Made by a program: the position numbers and the translations under genes | Assembly (NCBI RefSeq): GCF_018408855.1 | Contig: NZ_AP024327.1 | Span: 558,001-622,000, forward strand | Length of the DNA: 64,000 nt | Direction of reading: 5' to 3' | Source of the DNA: Caballeronia sp. NK8 | GTDB lineage: Bacteria > Pseudomonadota > Gammaproteobacteria > Burkholderiales > Burkholderiaceae | The notes under the pieces: model-generated | What the model was told of the DNA's origin: nothing | What the model saw: only the letters and a program-made list of their open reading frames with translations | Databases searched by the model: none | Shown: in pieces, positions 63,078 to 64,000 of the stretch | Layout of the letters: the number at the start of each line of letters is the position of its first letter | How positions within the stretch are numbered: the first letter of the stretch is position 1

Positions 63078-64000
63078 ATGGTCAGTCCGGCAACGACGAT
63101 CGCGGTGCAAACGCTTATCGGCGAGTTGCAGTCGAATTGCGAACGATCATTCAGCGATGCGCGCGCCATGCCGCCGGGTGTCTATACATCGCCCGATTTT
63201 CTGTCGCTCGAAGAACGCGAGATCTTCGAGCGCGAATGGCAATGCGTCGGCCGCGCAAGCGCGTTGAAAGAGCCCGGCGACTATCTGACGGCGCAGATCG
63301 GCGCGCAACCGATCGTCGTGCTGCGCGACGAACAGATGCAGCTCAAGGCGATGTCCAACGTGTGCCTGCATCGCATGTCGGTGCTGCTCGAAGGGCGCGG
63401 CAACAAGCGCCGTATCGTGTGCCCGTATCACGCATGGAGCTATGGGCTGGACGGCGAACTGAAGGGCGCGCCGCTGATGGACCGGCAGTCCGGCTTCTGC
63501 AAGGAAAGCTATACGTTGCCCGCCGTGCGCTGCGAAGAATGGCAAGGCTGGATTTACGTGACGCTCGGTAAAGACGCGCCGCCCGTTGCAAAGCAACTCG
63601 CCGAGCTGAGCGAACTCATCGGCGCGTACGGCATGACGGATTACATCGAAACTTTCTATGAAGAGCACGTGTGGGACACGAACTGGAAGATCCTCGCGGA
63701 AAACTTCATGGAAAGTTATCACTTGCCGATGCTGCATCGCGCAACGGTAGGGCCGCATTCGAAGCTCGAAGACATGGAATGTCCGCCGGGTTATCCAGCG
63801 TTCAACTATCACTGGATCACGAAGGAAGCGAGTTTGCCGATCGGCAACGCGCATCCGGACAACACACGCCTGACGGGACACTGGCGCAAGACGACAGCGC
63901 TGCTCGCGATCTATCCGACGCATCTCGTCACGCTCACGCCCGGCTACTTCTGGTATCTCGCGCTGCAACCGCGCGGCGTCGGGCAAGTGCATATCCGCTT
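63078..64000 (+). CDS. Rieske non-heme iron oxygenase, alpha subunit (partial at window end)
   Basis: The first 307 residues are present and the frame is still open at 64000. The Rieske cluster ligands are Cys96, His98, Cys115 and His118 (CLHRM; CPYHAW). The mononuclear iron site is in ENFMESYHLPMLH, with His215 and His220. It belongs to the ring-hydroxylating/quaternary-amine (CntA, choline and stachydrine-type) monooxygenase superfamily; the substrate cannot be assigned. The ATG at 63078 has GAGGAGGG upstream. A reductase gene would be expected beyond the window. Confidence 0.88.
   Translation, partial: MVSPATTIAVQTLIGELQSNCERSFSDARAMPPGVYTSPDFLSLEEREIFEREWQCVGRASALKEPGDYLTAQIGAQPIVVLRDEQMQLKAMSNVCLHRMSVLLEGRGNKRRIVCPYHAWSYGLDGELKGAPLMDRQSGFCKESYTLPAVRCEEWQGWIYVTLGKDAPPVAKQLAELSELIGAYGMTDYIETFYEEHVWDTNWKILAENFMESYHLPMLHRATVGPHSKLEDMECPPGYPAFNYHWITKEASLPIGNAHPDNTRLTGHWRKTTALLAIYPTHLVTLTPGYFWYLALQPRGVGQVHIR

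Overview
The window is high-GC DNA with a gene content typical of Burkholderiaceae, most like Paraburkholderia or Caballeronia. The signs are many catabolic islands, several GATase1-AraC (GlxA-type) regulators, hydroxyproline and guanidine nitrogen pathways, and sigma-54 control. No rRNA, tRNA, CRISPR array, integrase or transposase was recognised. The first gene (1-77) and the last (63078-64000) are cut by the window edges.

Layout. 0-2.3 kb: end of a probable polysaccharide locus (WcaI-like glycosyltransferase) and a GlxA-type regulator. 2.7-6.5 kb: creatinase with all its active-site residues, an MFS carrier and a GlxA-type regulator. 6.6-14.5 kb: mixed genes, including a CobW GTPase and MarC behind an amidohydrolase pseudogene with an internal deletion, an HdeA-like chaperone, an orphan response regulator, a LuxR regulator and a frameshifted NHL-repeat lipoprotein. 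15.1-16.9 kb: a tandem alpha/beta hydrolase with unusual nucleophile elbows.

17.2-30.2 kb is the most unusual part. Eight copies of an 85-residue protein with a double-glycine (ComC/C39-type) leader lie in two tandem arrays of exact 296-bp period plus one singleton. All three transcription units start with the same module: an IHF-like site, a GATTAACCGAA box and a sigma-54 -24/-12 element at fixed spacing. Copies A1-A3 and B1-B3 are protein-identical, so the arrays are a direct duplication about 11.8 kb apart. Between them lies a complete hydroxyproline uptake and degradation operon: SBP, ATPase, two permeases, a DHDPS-family deaminase, a 4-Hyp epimerase (Cys/Cys), a FAD oxidase, a KGSA-type dehydrogenase, a second ProR paralog (Ser/Cys) and a GntR regulator. 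No C39 transporter is in the window.

30.3-34.9 kb: secreted alkyl sulfatase, an atypical SDR, a GlxA-type regulator and a GNAT. 34.8-44.6 kb: a minus-strand operon usually labelled urea carboxylase, but led by a clear guanidine-I (ykkC) riboswitch. It is better read as guanidine uptake (ABC), guanidine carboxylase, carboxyguanidine deiminase (two DUF1989 proteins) and allophanate hydrolase; a 30-codon ORF overlaps the end of the second DUF1989 gene. 44.9-46.1 kb: glyA, followed by a 536-bp nested palindromic repeat.

46.9-53.8 kb: a DMSP-lyase-family cupin, a sigma-54 activator, and a translationally coupled acyl-CoA operon (thioesterase, CoA ligase, enoyl-CoA hydratase family, HAD, SBP) with its own sigma-54 promoter. 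53.9-64 kb: alcohol dehydrogenase, MFS, Tat-exported epoxide hydrolase, an ArgE/DUF1028/RidA/flavin monooxygenase group divergent from a LysR gene, and the start of a Rieske oxygenase. The overall theme is scavenging of nitrogenous and host- or plant-derived small molecules (creatine, guanidine, hydroxyproline) next to a candidate secreted-peptide system.
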